From positions 20,337,501 through 20,401,500 of the forward strand of contig CM061092.1 of assembly GCA_030770545.1 (NCBI GenBank): a stretch of 64,000 nt of DNA, read 5' to 3'. Below are positions 35,114-46,558 of the stretch, piece after piece. Below the pieces are notes generated by a model. It was given only the letters and a program-made list of their open reading frames with translations, was not told where the DNA came from and searched no databases. The translations under genes were made by a program, and so were the position numbers. The stretch is from Macropodus opercularis (taxonomy: Eukaryota; Chordata; Actinopteri; Anabantiformes; Osphronemidae). How positions within the stretch are numbered: the first letter of the stretch is position 1; each line of letters begins with the position of its first letter.

Positions 35114-36126
35114 AACAAGCACTTACCAGCTCCACGGTTATTGGGCTACCAGACTACACCAAGCCCTTCGTACAGACTGTTGATTGTAAGGGTTCATTTC
35201 TGACGTCTATGTTAGATGAAGCCTGTGGCTTACTACTCTAAGAGATTAGATCCAGTTGCATGCGCTTTGCCTAGCTGTGTCAGAGCTGTGTGTGCTGCAG
35301 CGTTAGCCATACAAGCCTCTGCTGAGGTTGTGCTTTATCACCCGCTGCAACTGTTAGTGCCTCATGAAGTAGACGTGTTACTGACTCAGACAAAAATGAC
35401 ATTTCTGTCTCCTGCGAGACATTTGTCTTTACTGTCAACGTTGCTTTGGCAACCACATTTGACCATTAAAAGATGTTCAACTCTGAACCCGGCAACCCTC
35501 CTGCCACATCCACATGAGGGGCTGCCACATCGTTGTCTAGCTGACACAGAACAGCAGTGTAAACCACGACCTGACTTGAAAGATACTCCTTTAGAGGAAG
35601 GAGAATGTTGGTTTGTTGATGACTCCTCAAGGTACTAATCAGTCTGGGTTCGCGGTAGTTACACAGGACATCATTCATCACAGCAATGAAGTTACCATCT
35701 CACTATTCTGCACAAGCTGCAGAAATTGTGGCATTAACTGAAGCGTGTAGAACTGGACGTGGGAAAAGACTGACAGTGTACACAGACAGTCAGTTTGCTT
35801 TTTCTACATTACATTGCTTTGCCGCCCAGTGGGCTCGTAGAGGAATGACAACTTCTACAGGGAAGACAGTGCAACATGCAAAACTGTTGGAAGCATTATT
35901 ACAAGCTGTGCTTTTGCCAAAAGCATTAGCAGTGTGTAAATGTGCGGCACATACGAAAGGGAAAGATTCAGTTTCACTAGGAAATGCGTTTGCAGACAAG
36001 ATAGCGAAAGAAGCAGCAGAAGGAAAATATGGAACAATGGTCATGGTGGCACAGGATTCTCCTCAAGTGCCACTAGACATAGAAATGATCAGAGACATGC
36101 AACTAACTCTCCTAAGCAAGAAGTGA
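35114..36126 (+). pseudogene. pol: ERV RT connection and RNase H, broken
   Basis: 35216-35638 encodes the connection domain (MKPVAYYSKRLDPVA) and runs to CWFVDDSSRY, the start of RNase H with its first acidic residue, where it meets a stop. 35686-36126 resumes in another frame with QAAEIVALTEACR (catalytic Glu) and LTVYTDSQFAF (catalytic Asp), then AHTKGKDSVSLGNAFADKIAKEAA, the C-terminal RNase H helix with its last Asp. The order and motifs are those of a gammaretrovirus-like RNase H. Frameshifts between 35113 and 35216 and near 35640 break it. Confidence 0.82.
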
Positions 36127-37176
36127 CAAACTGGCTTAAAGACGGAGCACAAATTGAAAATGATGTTCACTACATTAACAAGAAGCCATGCCTACCTAGA
36201 AGTCTGTTCCATACAGCAGCTGTAATGAGCCATGGGCCATGTCTCAACAGGGGGGATGGTGACAATAATTGACCAGCACTTCTATGCTTATGGATTTAAT
36301 ACTTACTCAAAACATTTTTGTAGATCATGTCTCATCTGTTGCAAACATAATCCACAAGGTAATCTCAGACCAAAAAGAGGACAGTTCCCCCGAACTAAAT
36401 ATCCTTTCCGGTTCATACACATGGACTTTATTGAACTAACACCAAGCCAGCAATATAAGTATTGCCTCGTTCTCATAGAGCCATTTTCAAAATGGGTTGA
36501 AATCGTTCCAAGTAAGACAGCAGATGCTCTTACAGTAGCAAAAGCCATATGCAAGCACATAATACCACAACATGGTATTCCAGAAGTAATCTATAGTGAC
36601 AACGGGACACGTTTTGTGAACGAAGTAGTGTCGCGAATGGCAGAACATCTAGGAATACGTCTGAAAAATCACTGTTCATACCACCCACAAAGTGCAGGAT
36701 TGGTGGAAAGAACCAATGGCACCGTGAAAGACCATGGAGCAAACAGGCAGACCATGGCCTGAGTGTTTAGATTTGGTAAAAATGTATATGCGCATTACTC
36801 CTACAGATAAAGGATTACCTCCTTTTGAGATTGTGCATGGGAGATCTTTCGTGTTACCAATGATGACTAATGTTAAAGAAAAGGCAGAAGACACACACAC
36901 ACATTAGCAAACTGGATGTGCAAAATGCTGAAGGGGAAAGAGGTTGTTAATGCCAATAATCTGCCAGATAATGATCTGTCTCCCCAGGTGACGCTTATAC
37001 AGCCAGGTGACCAGGTCCTCATCAAAGTGATTAAACGGAAGAACTGGTCCAGCCCCCGCTGGGAAGGCCCCTACACAGTCCTGCTGACCACTCCCACAGC
37101 GTTGAAGATAGCAGAGAGAGACACGTGGATTCACCAGACCCACTGCAAAAAGCTGACACCGCTGACATCTGAGTAG
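36127..37176 (+). pseudogene. pol: ERV integrase, broken
   Basis: The N-terminal zinc-finger histidines (LFHTAAVMSHG) lie in a different frame from the cysteines (FCRSCLICC), so there is a frameshift near 36232. In 36232-36762 the catalytic core is complete: D65 (HMDFIEL), D123 (YSDNGTRF) and E159 (GLVERTNGT), giving D,D-35-E spacing. The frame breaks at 36762. The C-terminal DNA-binding part reappears at 36916-37176 (IQPGDQVLIKVIKRKNW; RWEGPYTVLL; TWIHQTHCKKL), typical of class I retroviral integrase. Env starts nearby. Confidence 0.85.
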
Positions 37177-37177
37177 G

Positions 37178-38850
37178 GTGGAAGTCGGCCGGCACCAAAG
37201 CCTGTGGGAAGATGGTCTCTTACCGGGGCAGGGATCTCCAGGGAAGGTCATCTTGCATCGTCCGAGCCGAGCCATCAGAGACTGGGACGCATGGGAGGCA
37301 GCACGGGACTACCTCAAGGACAATCCAGATGGTAATCTATGGCTGGCATATACCAACTATACGGCCAAGACAATTACTGAAGGGTCTTGTGTGATCTGTG
37401 CCAAGGCGCGACCACAACTGTCTATTGTTCCTTTTCCTTATGACACACATTCCTGTTATCAAGAAGCTCGAGACAGGGAGCTGGTGTCAGAGGATTCTTG
37501 CAGTATTCGACTAACCGCTCAAGTCACAGGAACTCCACTAAAGGACTACATCCCTAGAGTCCAGTTTAACAAAAATATTGTGAAGTACCCTGTACAATGA
37601 GAGCAGTACTGGGACTAGCAGGAAAAACATTTACTTTAATGTGTACAACATATCTAGACGCATTTGGACAGTATGTGAATCTATAGATCCCAAGTGGCCT
37701 ACAGGGGAACCCATACAGAGAACAACTAGTAAATCTGGGGAGTTCCCGGCCAGTGGGGTTTGTGCAAACTGTACGTTTGAGAGTTTTCACAGGTCAGGAA
37801 AGGGACAGCGACTGGGAGAATTTCCAACCTGCACCACCACATGGAATGTGACGGACAGAACCAAGACATGGGGGAAGCCCATTGGAACGGGTTGGACCGA
37901 GCATATCGAGAAACGGAACAACCTCACCTACTACAACGTTGCAGGTATACCAAGGGCACCTCCATACCAGGGATTTCGACCGACTGGCATGGGAGATTGC
38001 CGACGTGTGGTGGATGTGTGGAGGAGCTCCCAGACAGACTTTACCGACAGACTGGACTGGCACCTGCACGCAAGTAATGTTTCTCACAAGTGACATACAC
38101 GTAGGAAGAGAACAACAAACAGACAGGAGTCGGCGTAACATTGATATCAGAGCTCAAATGAGTTTGAGCACCGTCTACCTGGACTCTATTGGGCAACCAC
38201 GAGGTATTCCACATGAGTTTAAAGCACGGGATGAAGTTAAAGGAGGCTTCACATTAGCTATTCCATTTATGGGCCCCATAGCTGAAGTAGCTAAGAACAC
38301 TGAATGGATTAATTACATTTATTACAATCAGCAGAGATTTGTCAACATTACTCACAATGGGATGAGAGGACTGGCTGAACAACTGGCACCTACCTCTCTA
38401 ATGGCATGGCAGACCCGTATGGGAGTTGACATGTTGTTAGCAGAGAAAGGAGGACTGTGTGTTATGTTCGGTGATGAATGTTGTACTTTTATTCCAAACA
38501 ACACAGCTCCAGGCGGTTCAGTCAGCATCGCTCTAAAGAACCTGAAAAGTCTGAAGGAAGAATTGGCACGAAACTCTGGAGTTGAAAATCCATGGGGGAA
38601 GAGGTTTGATTCAATGTTTGGGCAATGGAAGTCTACTATTGTGACTTTCCTTACTGCAATAGGGATAGTATTGCTTCTATTTCTGTTCTCGGCCTGTTGT
38701 GTTATACCCTGTGTCCGTAGCCTCATTGTGAAGAGTGCTGAAACGGCAGTGTCACAGCAGTTCACAATCCAACAACTGGAACTGGAGAAAGAGATCTACG
38801 AGGATGACGAGCGGGAAGAGTGTATCTCCCTAATCGACATAGCAGAATAA
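37178..38850 (+). pseudogene. env: ERV env, broken (SU and TM)
   Basis: The envelope glycoprotein is spread over three frames. 37178-37600 holds surface-subunit sequence (LWLAYTNYTAKTI, SCVICAKARP with a CxxC motif). 37641-38093 includes SU-like Cys/Asn-rich sequence. 37882-38850 holds the SU end (DVWWMCGGAP), a basic RSRR that may be a furin site, and the transmembrane subunit: INYIYYNQQRF, a heptad region, MAWQTRMGVDMLLAEKGGLC (the immunosuppressive-like segment), the CX6CC motif (CVMFGDECC), a membrane span (VTFLTAIGIVLLLFLFSACC) and an acidic tail ending at TAA. I find no signal peptide at the 5' end. The TM part is the best-preserved reading frame. Confidence 0.82.
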
Positions 38851-38984
38851 TCAATGCCTGATGTATGATGCATGTTCCGAAAATGAGAGATCAAGTGGAA
38901 TGTGTCTGATGATGATTCGTGCAGATTGTGTTTGCTATTCATGTATATAATGTTAAAGTTTTTTTCTTGCCCAGGGTACACAGG

Positions 38985-39002
38985 AGGACAGACAGGAGGG
39001 AT
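38985..39002 (+). promoter_or_regulatory. ERV polypurine tract
   Basis: GGAGGACAGACAGGAGGGAT, purine-rich, sits directly before the 3' LTR at 39003, where plus-strand synthesis starts in retroviruses. Confidence 0.55.
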
Positions 39003-39562
39003 TGTTAGAGGATATGGAGCATAAGCATTGTCCTCTCTGTGTTTGGTCCTGTCTGTGTCTCTGTGACCTGCAACCTTTTCTTGCTTTTACTTTTATAAAC
39101 ATGCAACGATTTCTAGTATTAGAGGAGAGTGGTTTTACCACCTATGTCAGGAGGAGGTTTTGCAGACCACATTTATTGCTTAACGGCTCCATAGGTATCT
39201 GACACCACATGGAGCTGTCCACTATCTTGCTATGCCTGCATGCATCTTTTACGACTTGTAGTGTTTGGGAAAGGGGGTCTCAACCGCCTGCATCAAAGGA
39301 GGAAGCTTCACAACCTATGTATATGTTATCTACCATATATGGACTTTATTGCACCAGATGTAGAAGGAGTGACTTTCATACTGATCTCAATAAAAGACCT
39401 GTGTGCGAGAGAGGAGTTTGGAGTTCTCCAGCTGGCCACTAAGTTGTTGTGTTCAGAGAGGCTCCCCTCGTGCACGAGTAAAAGAAGCTGAGATTCTCGA
39501 GTTTGTCTTCATGTGTCAGGTGTCTCTGCGATTGTTTAAGTGTTGGCAGGTTAGACCCAACA
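39003..39562 (+). mobile_element. ERV 3' LTR
   Basis: 560 bp, TGTTAGAGGATATGG...ACCCAACA, pairing with 30522-31081. AATAAA near 39389. Followed by CTTAC, the target duplication, and then by element A pol. Confidence 0.92.
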
Positions 39563-41315
39563 CTTACCCTCCCGACCCTGACCTCCCATTCGTGGTAGAG
39601 GTGGACGCCTCCGTCTGCGGGGTAGGAGCTGTCCTCTCTCAGAGGTCGAGACTAGAGTCTAGGCTCCATCCGTGCGCTTTCTTCTCTCGAAAACTGTCGG
39701 ACTCTGAGAGAAATTACGAGGTGGGGAACAGGGAACTGTTAGCAGTTAAGCTCGCCCTTGCAGAATGGCGGCATTGGCTTGAGGGCGCCAAGCACCAGTT
39801 TACAGTGCTCACAGACCACAAGAACCTGGAATACCTCAGATCAGCAAAGAGTCTGAATTCAAGGCAGGCCAGGTGGGCCATTTTTTTCGAGCGTTTCTCC
39901 TTTTCCCTTTCTTTTCGCCCAGGGTCCGAGAACAACAAGGCGGATGCACTTTCAAGGCTATTCTCCACCACGGGCGATACGGACCATGGGAAGTTTATCC
40001 TTCCCACCTCAGTTCGTCTAGGCGCGGCTCGGCTAGCCTTGGAGGAGGAGGTCCGACTGGCATCACTGAACCATCCTATCCCAGACGCCTGTCCCGAACA
40101 TTGTCTCTTCCGCTCCAAGGTACTGCAACTCTGTCATAACTCTCGTCTCTCCGTTCATCCAGGTTTTTCCCATACTCTGCACATTCTGTCCCAGAGGTTC
40201 TGGTGGCCCTCTATCCGACTTGACACCAAGGATTACATCTCTGCATGCGACTCCTGTGCTAGGGTCAAAACGTCCAATCAACCTCCTGCCGGACTTCTCC
40301 GCCCCCTTCCAATCCCACGGAGGCCATGGTCACACATTGCAATGGAGTTTGTCACGGGTCTGCCCCCCTCAAAAGGTAAAACTGTCATCCTGTCCATAAT
40401 AGATCGATTTTCTAAGATGGCACACTTCGTAGCCCTGCACAAACTCCCCTCAGCTCCCGAGACAGCTCGCCTCCTGACGGACAACGTGGTCCGCCTCCAC
40501 GGAATCCCAGAGGACATCGTCTCCGACCGTGGTCCACAGTTTGCGTCCCGCTTCTGGGCGGAGTCTTGTAAGTCCCTGGGAATTAAGATCAGCCTCTCTT
40601 CAGGGTATCATCCACAGACCAACGGGCAGACAGAGAGATTAAATCAGGAGCTGGAGGTTAGCCTCCGTCATCTCGCGGCTAACAACTCCACCGCCTGGGC
40701 AGAGGAACTAACATGGGCTGAGTATGCCCATAACTCCCTCGTCTCCTCGGCAACAGGGTTTTTCCCCGTTCTATGTAGTTTACGGCTACCAGCCGCCACT
40801 CTTTGAACCACAGTTCAGGCAGTCCACAGTACCATCAGCAGCAGCCTCTGCTCGCCGATGCCATCTGGCCTGGAGACAGGCACGGCAGGCCCTAATTTCC
40901 TCTGTCTCTACCTACGAACACCGAGCCAACCTTCATCGACGACCTGCGCCCCACTACACCGTGGGTCAGCGAGTCTGGTTATCCACTCGGGACATCCCCT
41001 TAAAGGTACGCTCTCCTAAATTAGCTCCACGTTTCATAGGTCCGTTCCCATTCTCCAAGATCATCAACCCTGCCGCGGTTCGCCTCCGGCTGCCAGGACC
41101 CCTGAGAATCCATCCGACATTTCACGTGTCTCGTATTAAGCCAGTCCAGCTCCAGCGCATTATTCCCTGCCCACCGACCCCCTCCTCCTCCTCGACTTAT
41201 CGACGGAGCACCTGCGTATACTGTGCACCGTATCATCAGCTCCCGCCGGAGAGGTCGGGGGCTTCAATACCTGGTCGACTGGGAGGGCTACGGACCGGAG
41301 GAGCGGTCCTGGATC
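39563..41315 (+). pseudogene. pol: Element A pol, 3' part (RNase H, integrase, chromodomain), truncated
   Basis: Immediately after the retrovirus the element A frame continues with RNase H (VEVDASVCGVGAVLSQ, catalytic Asp present; TDHKNLEYLRSAK) and integrase (zinc finger H, H, CDSC; VSDRGPQFAS; QTNGQTERLNQELE) to 40806. The first integrase catalytic position reads AMEFVTG, with Glu in place of the Asp seen in element B. A frameshift near 40757 moves the tail to 40724-41452 (GFSPFYVVYGYQPPLF; APRFIGPF; HPTFHVSRIKPV, the GPY/F module), and another near 41200 puts the chromodomain (LQYLVDWEGYGPEERSW) in a third frame. Homology stops inside the chromodomain at about 41315; the element's end and 3' LTR are gone. 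Confidence 0.88.
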
Positions 41316-41607
41316 TTGTCTTGTTTACACCATGTAGCATCTGTGACCCCAACAACCCTGTTGAGTTCGCCTCCACCAACACACTGACTAATTACATGGG
41401 TTTGTTGAGATTTATAAAATCTGTTAAAACAAATTGTTCTCTACATGTATGACTTTTCAAATATTCTCATGCACTAAAAGAAGAAATGCATCCATTTGCT
41501 AGAGGCATCTCGTTGTACAGTGGACTACAAGCCAGGAAAACTCAAGTCAAAGCTACATGTGAGCTTAGCGCCAAACAGATCTAAAAGCACTGAGCAAGAA
41601 TATTCAC
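41316..41607. other. Unassigned sequence between elements A and B
   Basis: 292 bp of AT-rich sequence with no recognised coding or repeat content. It starts where the element A chromodomain breaks off and ends with TTCAC, the left half of element B's target duplication, so it is the host flank continuing at 47161. Confidence 0.6.
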
Positions 41608-42209
41608 TGTGACAGTATGGACTCGCTTCCCCACCAGGGGGAGCTATTTTGGACTTTGAGTTTGTTCCTTGTTTGTTCCCATACTGGTCCCCATACACAC
41701 CTGTTTGTCATTATCATCACCCGGTCTTCATATACTCCCCTCAGTCTGTCATTTGTCGCTGGTGTGTCATTCCTGTTTGCCTCGTTCGTTTGTTCTCCCT
41801 CTTCCCCGACCTCTAGCTCTACTCAACTTGCGTAAGTCAGTCAGTCAGTGTTCGTAGCCTGTTCTTGTTCCTGTTTTGCAGTGTTTTGTTTGGTAGTGTT
41901 AACTTTGTTTGTTTTCCCGCTTGCGGTGACTTTGTTTTGTAGACAGTCAGTTAGGTTCGTTAGAATAAGTTTTGTATTATCCCGCTTGCGGTGAATTTTG
42001 GTTTTGTAGGATTTTCATAATTAGTGCATAGTGTTGAATTTGATCCACTATTGTTTTGAGTTCTTTGTTTTTGCCAAATTGTAGTTTTCTCCAGCTCTGC
42101 TGTGATTTTCTGTTTGTCCTTATTTAATAAATTCTTGTCTTGCGGAAATTCAACCTACTGGGTTCTTTTGCACCTGGGTCCGACCTCACCTCGTGTCTGG
42201 CTCGTAACA
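41608..42209 (+). mobile_element. Element B 5' LTR
   Basis: 602 bp. CATATACT near 41729 is the likely TATA box; GCTGGTGTGT at 41758-41767, about 29 bp downstream, is the likely RNA 5' end because it is complementary to the primer-binding site. AATAAA near 42127 is the probable polyadenylation signal. Confidence 0.92.
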
Positions 42210-42221
42210 GTACACACCAGC
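42210..42221 (+). promoter_or_regulatory. Element B self-priming primer-binding site
   Basis: ACACACCAGC at 42212-42221, directly after the LTR, is the exact reverse complement of GCTGGTGTGT at 41758-41767. The sequence differs from that of element A, but the relationship to its own LTR is the same. Confidence 0.75.
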
Positions 42222-42225
42222 CAAC

Positions 42226-45200
42226 ATGGACCCAGCATCTGAGCCCGGGGTTGAACTTTCAGCAGCCACGTCTGGCCCGCCTCAGGTTTCACAGCCAGAG
42301 CTGAGTAGATCAGAGCTCGAGGTGGTCAGAGAGACGGCTGAACAGGCTCTCCGACTGAGCCGCCATTTTCAGTCGGAGGTTAGGTTGGCACTACCAACCC
42401 GGTTCAGCGGCGAGGCGGCGCAGTGCGAGACCTTTTTGTCCTCGCTTCGGCTCAAGTTTGAGCTCGAACCCCTAACTTTTTTCACTGAAAGGAGCAAAGT
42501 CACATTCACCCTGTCTCAGCTTGAGGGGCGCGCGCTGGAATGGGGAATGGCTGAGTGGAACCGTGATGCTCAGTGTTGTAACAGCTTCAAGAAGTTCGCA
42601 GAGGAACTTTCCCTCATTTTTAATCCAGCCTCTAGCCGCCGCGTCACCGCTGCCACCATGTTTCGGCTCTCCCAGAGTGGGAGATCGGTGTACGAATACA
42701 CCATAGAATTCAGGACGCTGGCAGCCCGCCTAGACTGGCCAGAGAGCATATTGGTGGACAAGTTTTACGAGGGGCTACCCAGTAGGATTAAGGACGAGAT
42801 GGTGGGGAGCGTTCTCCCCGATTCGCTGCATGGGTTGATGTCCCTGGCAGCCGCCGTGGATCAGCGTCACCACGAACGGGAGCAGGAGCGACGCCTACTG
42901 GGAGATGCCAGGAGGACTCGGGGTAGTCAGCCGCCGCCAGGAGAGCGCCGGCGGCGATCACTCGATCCCGAGGGGTGGCTCAATCCGGGGTGGCAGCCTC
43001 CGCGACGCCCATCGGTCCCACCCACATTTGCCCCGTCGACTGGTCCAGCGACAACTCCTGAACCTGCCGTTGCAAACCCAGAAGAGGAGCCCATGCAGAT
43101 CGGCAGATATCGGCTCTCGAATGAGGAACGGAGGAGACGCATGGTCGGGGGTCTGTGCATGTATTGCGGGCAGGGGGGCCACAGGGCGGCAAACTGCCCG
43201 ATTAAACGACAACGCTCACCAGCAGCCCGGGAGACGCTGGTGAGCAGGTCCGCCCAGATTTCCCCCTCCACTACGCCCTCCATAGGGGTCGTTTTTTCAG
43301 CATCCGGTAGGGACCAGACGGTCACAGCCCTGGTGGACTCGGGAGCAGAGGCCAACTTCATGGACCAAGACCTGGCCAACTCGCTGGGACTAACATTACA
43401 CCGTCTGGTAAGGCCGATCACGGTACGGTCTTTTAATAACTGCGTAATTCACTCCATTGACTATCGCACTGAACCGTTGAGGATGACTGTTGCCGGCAAC
43501 CACCAGGAGGTGCTGGAGTTCAACGTGTTCAGATGTTCTGACTCTCCCGTTATCCTGGGGCTGCCCTGGCTCCAGAAACACGATCCACACGTCAGCTGGG
43601 TCACATGCAAGATTTTAGGCTGGAGCAAATTTTGTCTTCAGCATTGTCTTTTGTCCGCACCTCTTTCTACTCGCCCCACAGGAAAGGAGGTTAAGTCAGC
43701 TGCTGTGGATCTCACTGGAGTGCCGAGGGAATACCACGACCTAGCGCTGGTCTTCAGCAAGGAGAGAGCCACTTCTCTCCCTCCACATCGTCCCTACGAT
43801 TGTGGCATCGACCTGCTTCCTGGGACAGCGCCCCCCAAGGGTCGAATCTTCTCCCTCACACAGCCCGAACGTGAGGCCATGGACGAATATATAAACGGGG
43901 CTCTGACGTCGGGCATCATTCGGCCTTCCTCGTCACCGGCTGGGGCAGGTTTCTTCTTTGTTGGTAAGAAGGACGGTGGTCTGCGTCCTTGCATTGATTA
44001 CAGGGGTCTTAACGCGATTACAGTAAAGAATAAATACCCCTTGCCACTTATCTCGTCGGCCTTCGAGATGCTGCAGGAGGCCACTGTGTTTTCTAAGTTG
44101 GATCTGAGAAACGCTTACCATTTAGTTCGAATCAGGGAAGGCGACGAATGGAAGACTGCCTTCAACACACCAAGTGGACATTATGAATATCTGGTTATGC
44201 CGTTCGGCCTCACTAACGCTCCTGCTGTCTTTCAGGCCCTGGTCAACGACGTGCTACGGGACATGGTAAATCACTTCGTCTTTGTGTATTTAGATGACAT
44301 TCTGATTTACTCCCGTTCTCAGGAGGAGCACGTTGACCATGTGAGGGCAGTTCTGTTACGGCTGCTGGAGAATCAGCTCTACGTAAAAGCTGAGAAGTGT
44401 GAATTTCATACCACTAAGACGTCGTTCCTAGGTTTCATTGTCGAACCGGGAAAGGTGGGCATGGATCCCGCCAAGGTGACGGCGGTCACGGACTGGGCGG
44501 AGCCCAAGAGTCGCCAACAGCTGCAACGGTTCCTTGGTTTTGCTAACTTTTATCGTAGGTTCATTAAGGACTTTAGTAAGGTGGCAGCCCCTCTGCACGC
44601 CCTCACCTCCACCAAAGCAGCATTCCGGTGGTCCCCCGAGGCTGGAGCTGCGTTCGTCAAGTTGAAGAGGCTGTTCACGTCAGCACCCATTCTCCGCCTG
44701 CCGGATCTTTCACGTCAATTTATCGTGGAGGTGAACGCCTCCAACACCGGGGTCGGAGCCGTCCTCTCACAACGCTTCGAGGACCAAAAGGTACACCCCT
44801 GCGCCTTTTTTTCCAGGAGATTAACCAGTGCTGAAAGAAATTACGATGTGGGAAACCGCGAGCTTCTGGCGGTGAAGTTAGCCCTCGAGGAGTGGAGGCA
44901 CTGGCTGGAGGGCACCACGCTCCCTTTCCTCGTATGGACGGATCATAAAAACCTGGAATACATCAGAACGGCCAGGAGACTAAACGCTCGTCAGTCACGG
45001 TGGGCATTATTTTTCACACGGTTTAACTTCTCTCTCTCTTATCGCCCCGGGTCAGAGAATGTCAAGCCAGATGCACTCTCCAGGCAGTTTGAGAGTCCGG
45101 AGAGTGAGGAGTCCAGTCCTACAGAGGACTATATCCTCGAACCCACCAGGATCAGAGCGATGCGGTGGGATATCGAGGCCCGAGTTCGTGAGTTCCGCCA

Positions 45201-45807
45201 CACCCAACCAGTTCCGGAGGGAGGTCCTCCACACCGTCTGTTCGTTCCTGTTTGTCTTCGTCCCCAGGTGCTGAAGTGGGGACATGACTCCAGACTAGCC
45301 TGTCATCCTGGAGTCTCTCGCACAATCGCCATGATCGCACAACGCTTCTGGTGGCCTTCCATGAGGGTGGACGTCCGCAGATACGTCACAGCCTGCCGGA
45401 CGTGCGCCACCAACAAGACTTCGCACAGACCGCCGGCCGGTCTGTTACGTCCCTTGCCAGTTCCGTCACGCCCTTGGTCACATGTCTCGATGGACTTCAT
45501 CACGGGTCTTCCCCCGTCGGCGGGTAAGACCACCATACTTACCATTGTGGACCGCTTTTCTAAGTCAATTCACCTTGTTTCCCTGCCCAAGTTACCGTCC
45601 GCTCAGGAGACAGCCCAACTCCTAATTCTGCACGTAGTAAGGCTCCATGGTATTCCCGAAGACATTGTGTCGGACCGAGGACCCCAGTTCGCCTCGGCTG
45701 TCTGGAGGGAGTTCTGTGGGGCACCTCGGTCAGTCTGTCCTCTGGTTTTCACCCACAAACTAATGGACAGACAGAGAGGATCAACCAGGAGGTGGAGACT
45801 CTCCTAA
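42226..45807 (+). pseudogene. pol: Element B Gag-Pol polyprotein, frameshifted in integrase
   Basis: One 1193-codon frame from ATG 42226, 16 nt after the LTR. Order: Gag capsid (about 50-230), zinc knuckle CMYCGQGGHRAANC (311-324), protease DSG (371-373), RT with YLDD (688-691), RNase H, integrase zinc finger (H1020, H1027, C1057, C1060) and the first two catalytic residues (D1090 in SMDFITG, D1150 in VSDRGPQ). RNase H starts VEVNASNTGVG: residue 837 (AAC, 44734-44736) is Asn where element A and the family have the catalytic Asp. A frameshift near 45715-45725, just after WREFCG, moves the third integrase acidic residue and everything after it into another frame; the original frame then runs 28 residues of unrelated sequence. 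Confidence 0.93.
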
Positions 45808-46526
45808 GATGCACCATCTCAGCTCAACCCAGGACCTGGAGTTCCCAATTGCCGTGGATAGAATACGCACACAACACACTCCCGTCATTTGCCCTAGGGT
45901 GTTCCCCGTTCGAGGCGGCTCATGGATTCCAGCCGCCCCTCTTCCCGGAGCAGGGTCCCGAGGTCGGAGTTTCCTCAATCTCCGCCTACATCAGGCGATG
46001 CAGAGCCACATGGACCAGAGTAAGGGCCCAACTGCTCCGGGGTCAAGCACAGGCTGAGCGGTATGCCAATCGCCGCCGTTCTCCAGCGCCCGAATATAAA
46101 GTAGGTGATCTAGTTTGGCTCTCGACGAGGGATTTGAAACTAAAAGACTATTGCAGGAAGCTCTCCCCTAGGTTTGTCGGTCCTTTTCGCATATCCAACA
46201 TTATCAACCCGGTTTCTGTCAGACTCGAACTTCCCAATAGTATGAGGGTCCATCCAGTTTTCCATGTGTCATGCATTAAACCTGTGGTCTCTCCTGTTTT
46301 CTCTTCCCCGGTTGACGCCCCCCCCCCCGCCCGCATCATCGACGGGGGCCCGGCTTATACGGTCAGTTCCATCCTCCGGTCCCGGCGACGAGGTCGCGGT
46401 CTCCAGTACCTGGTGGACTGGGAGGGATATGGACCGGAACACCGCAGCTGGGTCCCCTCGAGGCACGTTCTGGATCCGTCGCTGATCAGGGACTTCCATG
46501 AACGGCATCCGGAGGAACCCTCTTAG
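45725..46526 (+). pseudogene. pol: Element B integrase C-terminus and chromodomain, shifted frame
   Basis: Continuation of the polyprotein in a second frame. The first initiator-like codon, at 45792, is GTG in the middle of integrase, so this is not a separate gene. It contains the end of the integrase core (WIEYAHNTLPSFALGCSPFE), the GPY/F module (SPRFVGPFRISNIINPVSVR; HPVFHVSCIKPV) and a C-terminal chromodomain (YTVSSILRSRRRGRG; LQYLVDWEGYGPEHRSWVP) before TAG at 46524-46526. Chromodomains of this class are thought to guide integration toward particular chromatin. The domain looks complete. Confidence 0.9.
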
Positions 46527-46539
46527 GTCGCCGGGAGGC

Positions 46540-46558
46540 GCCCGTGGGGGGGGGGCTC
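46540..46558 (+). promoter_or_regulatory. Element B polypurine tract
   Basis: A GTGGGGGGGGGGCTCTG stretch directly before the 3' LTR is the likely plus-strand primer site. Confidence 0.5.

Larger units (their letters stand above)
30522..39562 (+). mobile_element. Endogenous retrovirus, class I-like, defective, nested in element A
   Basis: Two 560-bp LTRs flank leader, gag, protease, a domain of unknown type, RT, RNase H, integrase and env in retroviral order. The flanking 5 bp are CTTAC at 30517-30521 and CTTAC at 39563-39567, a clean target duplication, and element A's reading resumes right after it. The env transmembrane subunit has a CX6CC motif, the gag-protease boundary is a UGA stop, and integrase ends in a WEGPYTVLL block; together these point to a gamma/epsilon-like (class I) fish retrovirus. 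The LTRs differ by about a dozen substitutions plus a rearranged patch near the polyadenylation signal, so it is not recent. Multiple frameshifts, internal stops and deletions make it non-functional. Confidence 0.9.

Noticed and set aside
39209..39491. Short frames at the ERV 3' LTR (also 31022-31231)
   Set aside because: These are LTR and leader sequence duplicated by retrotransposition, not genes.
45715..45807. Programmed frameshift in element B
   Set aside because: The shift falls inside the integrase core, between the second and third catalytic residues. Known programmed sites lie at gag-pol borders, and element A reads through the equivalent place in one frame.
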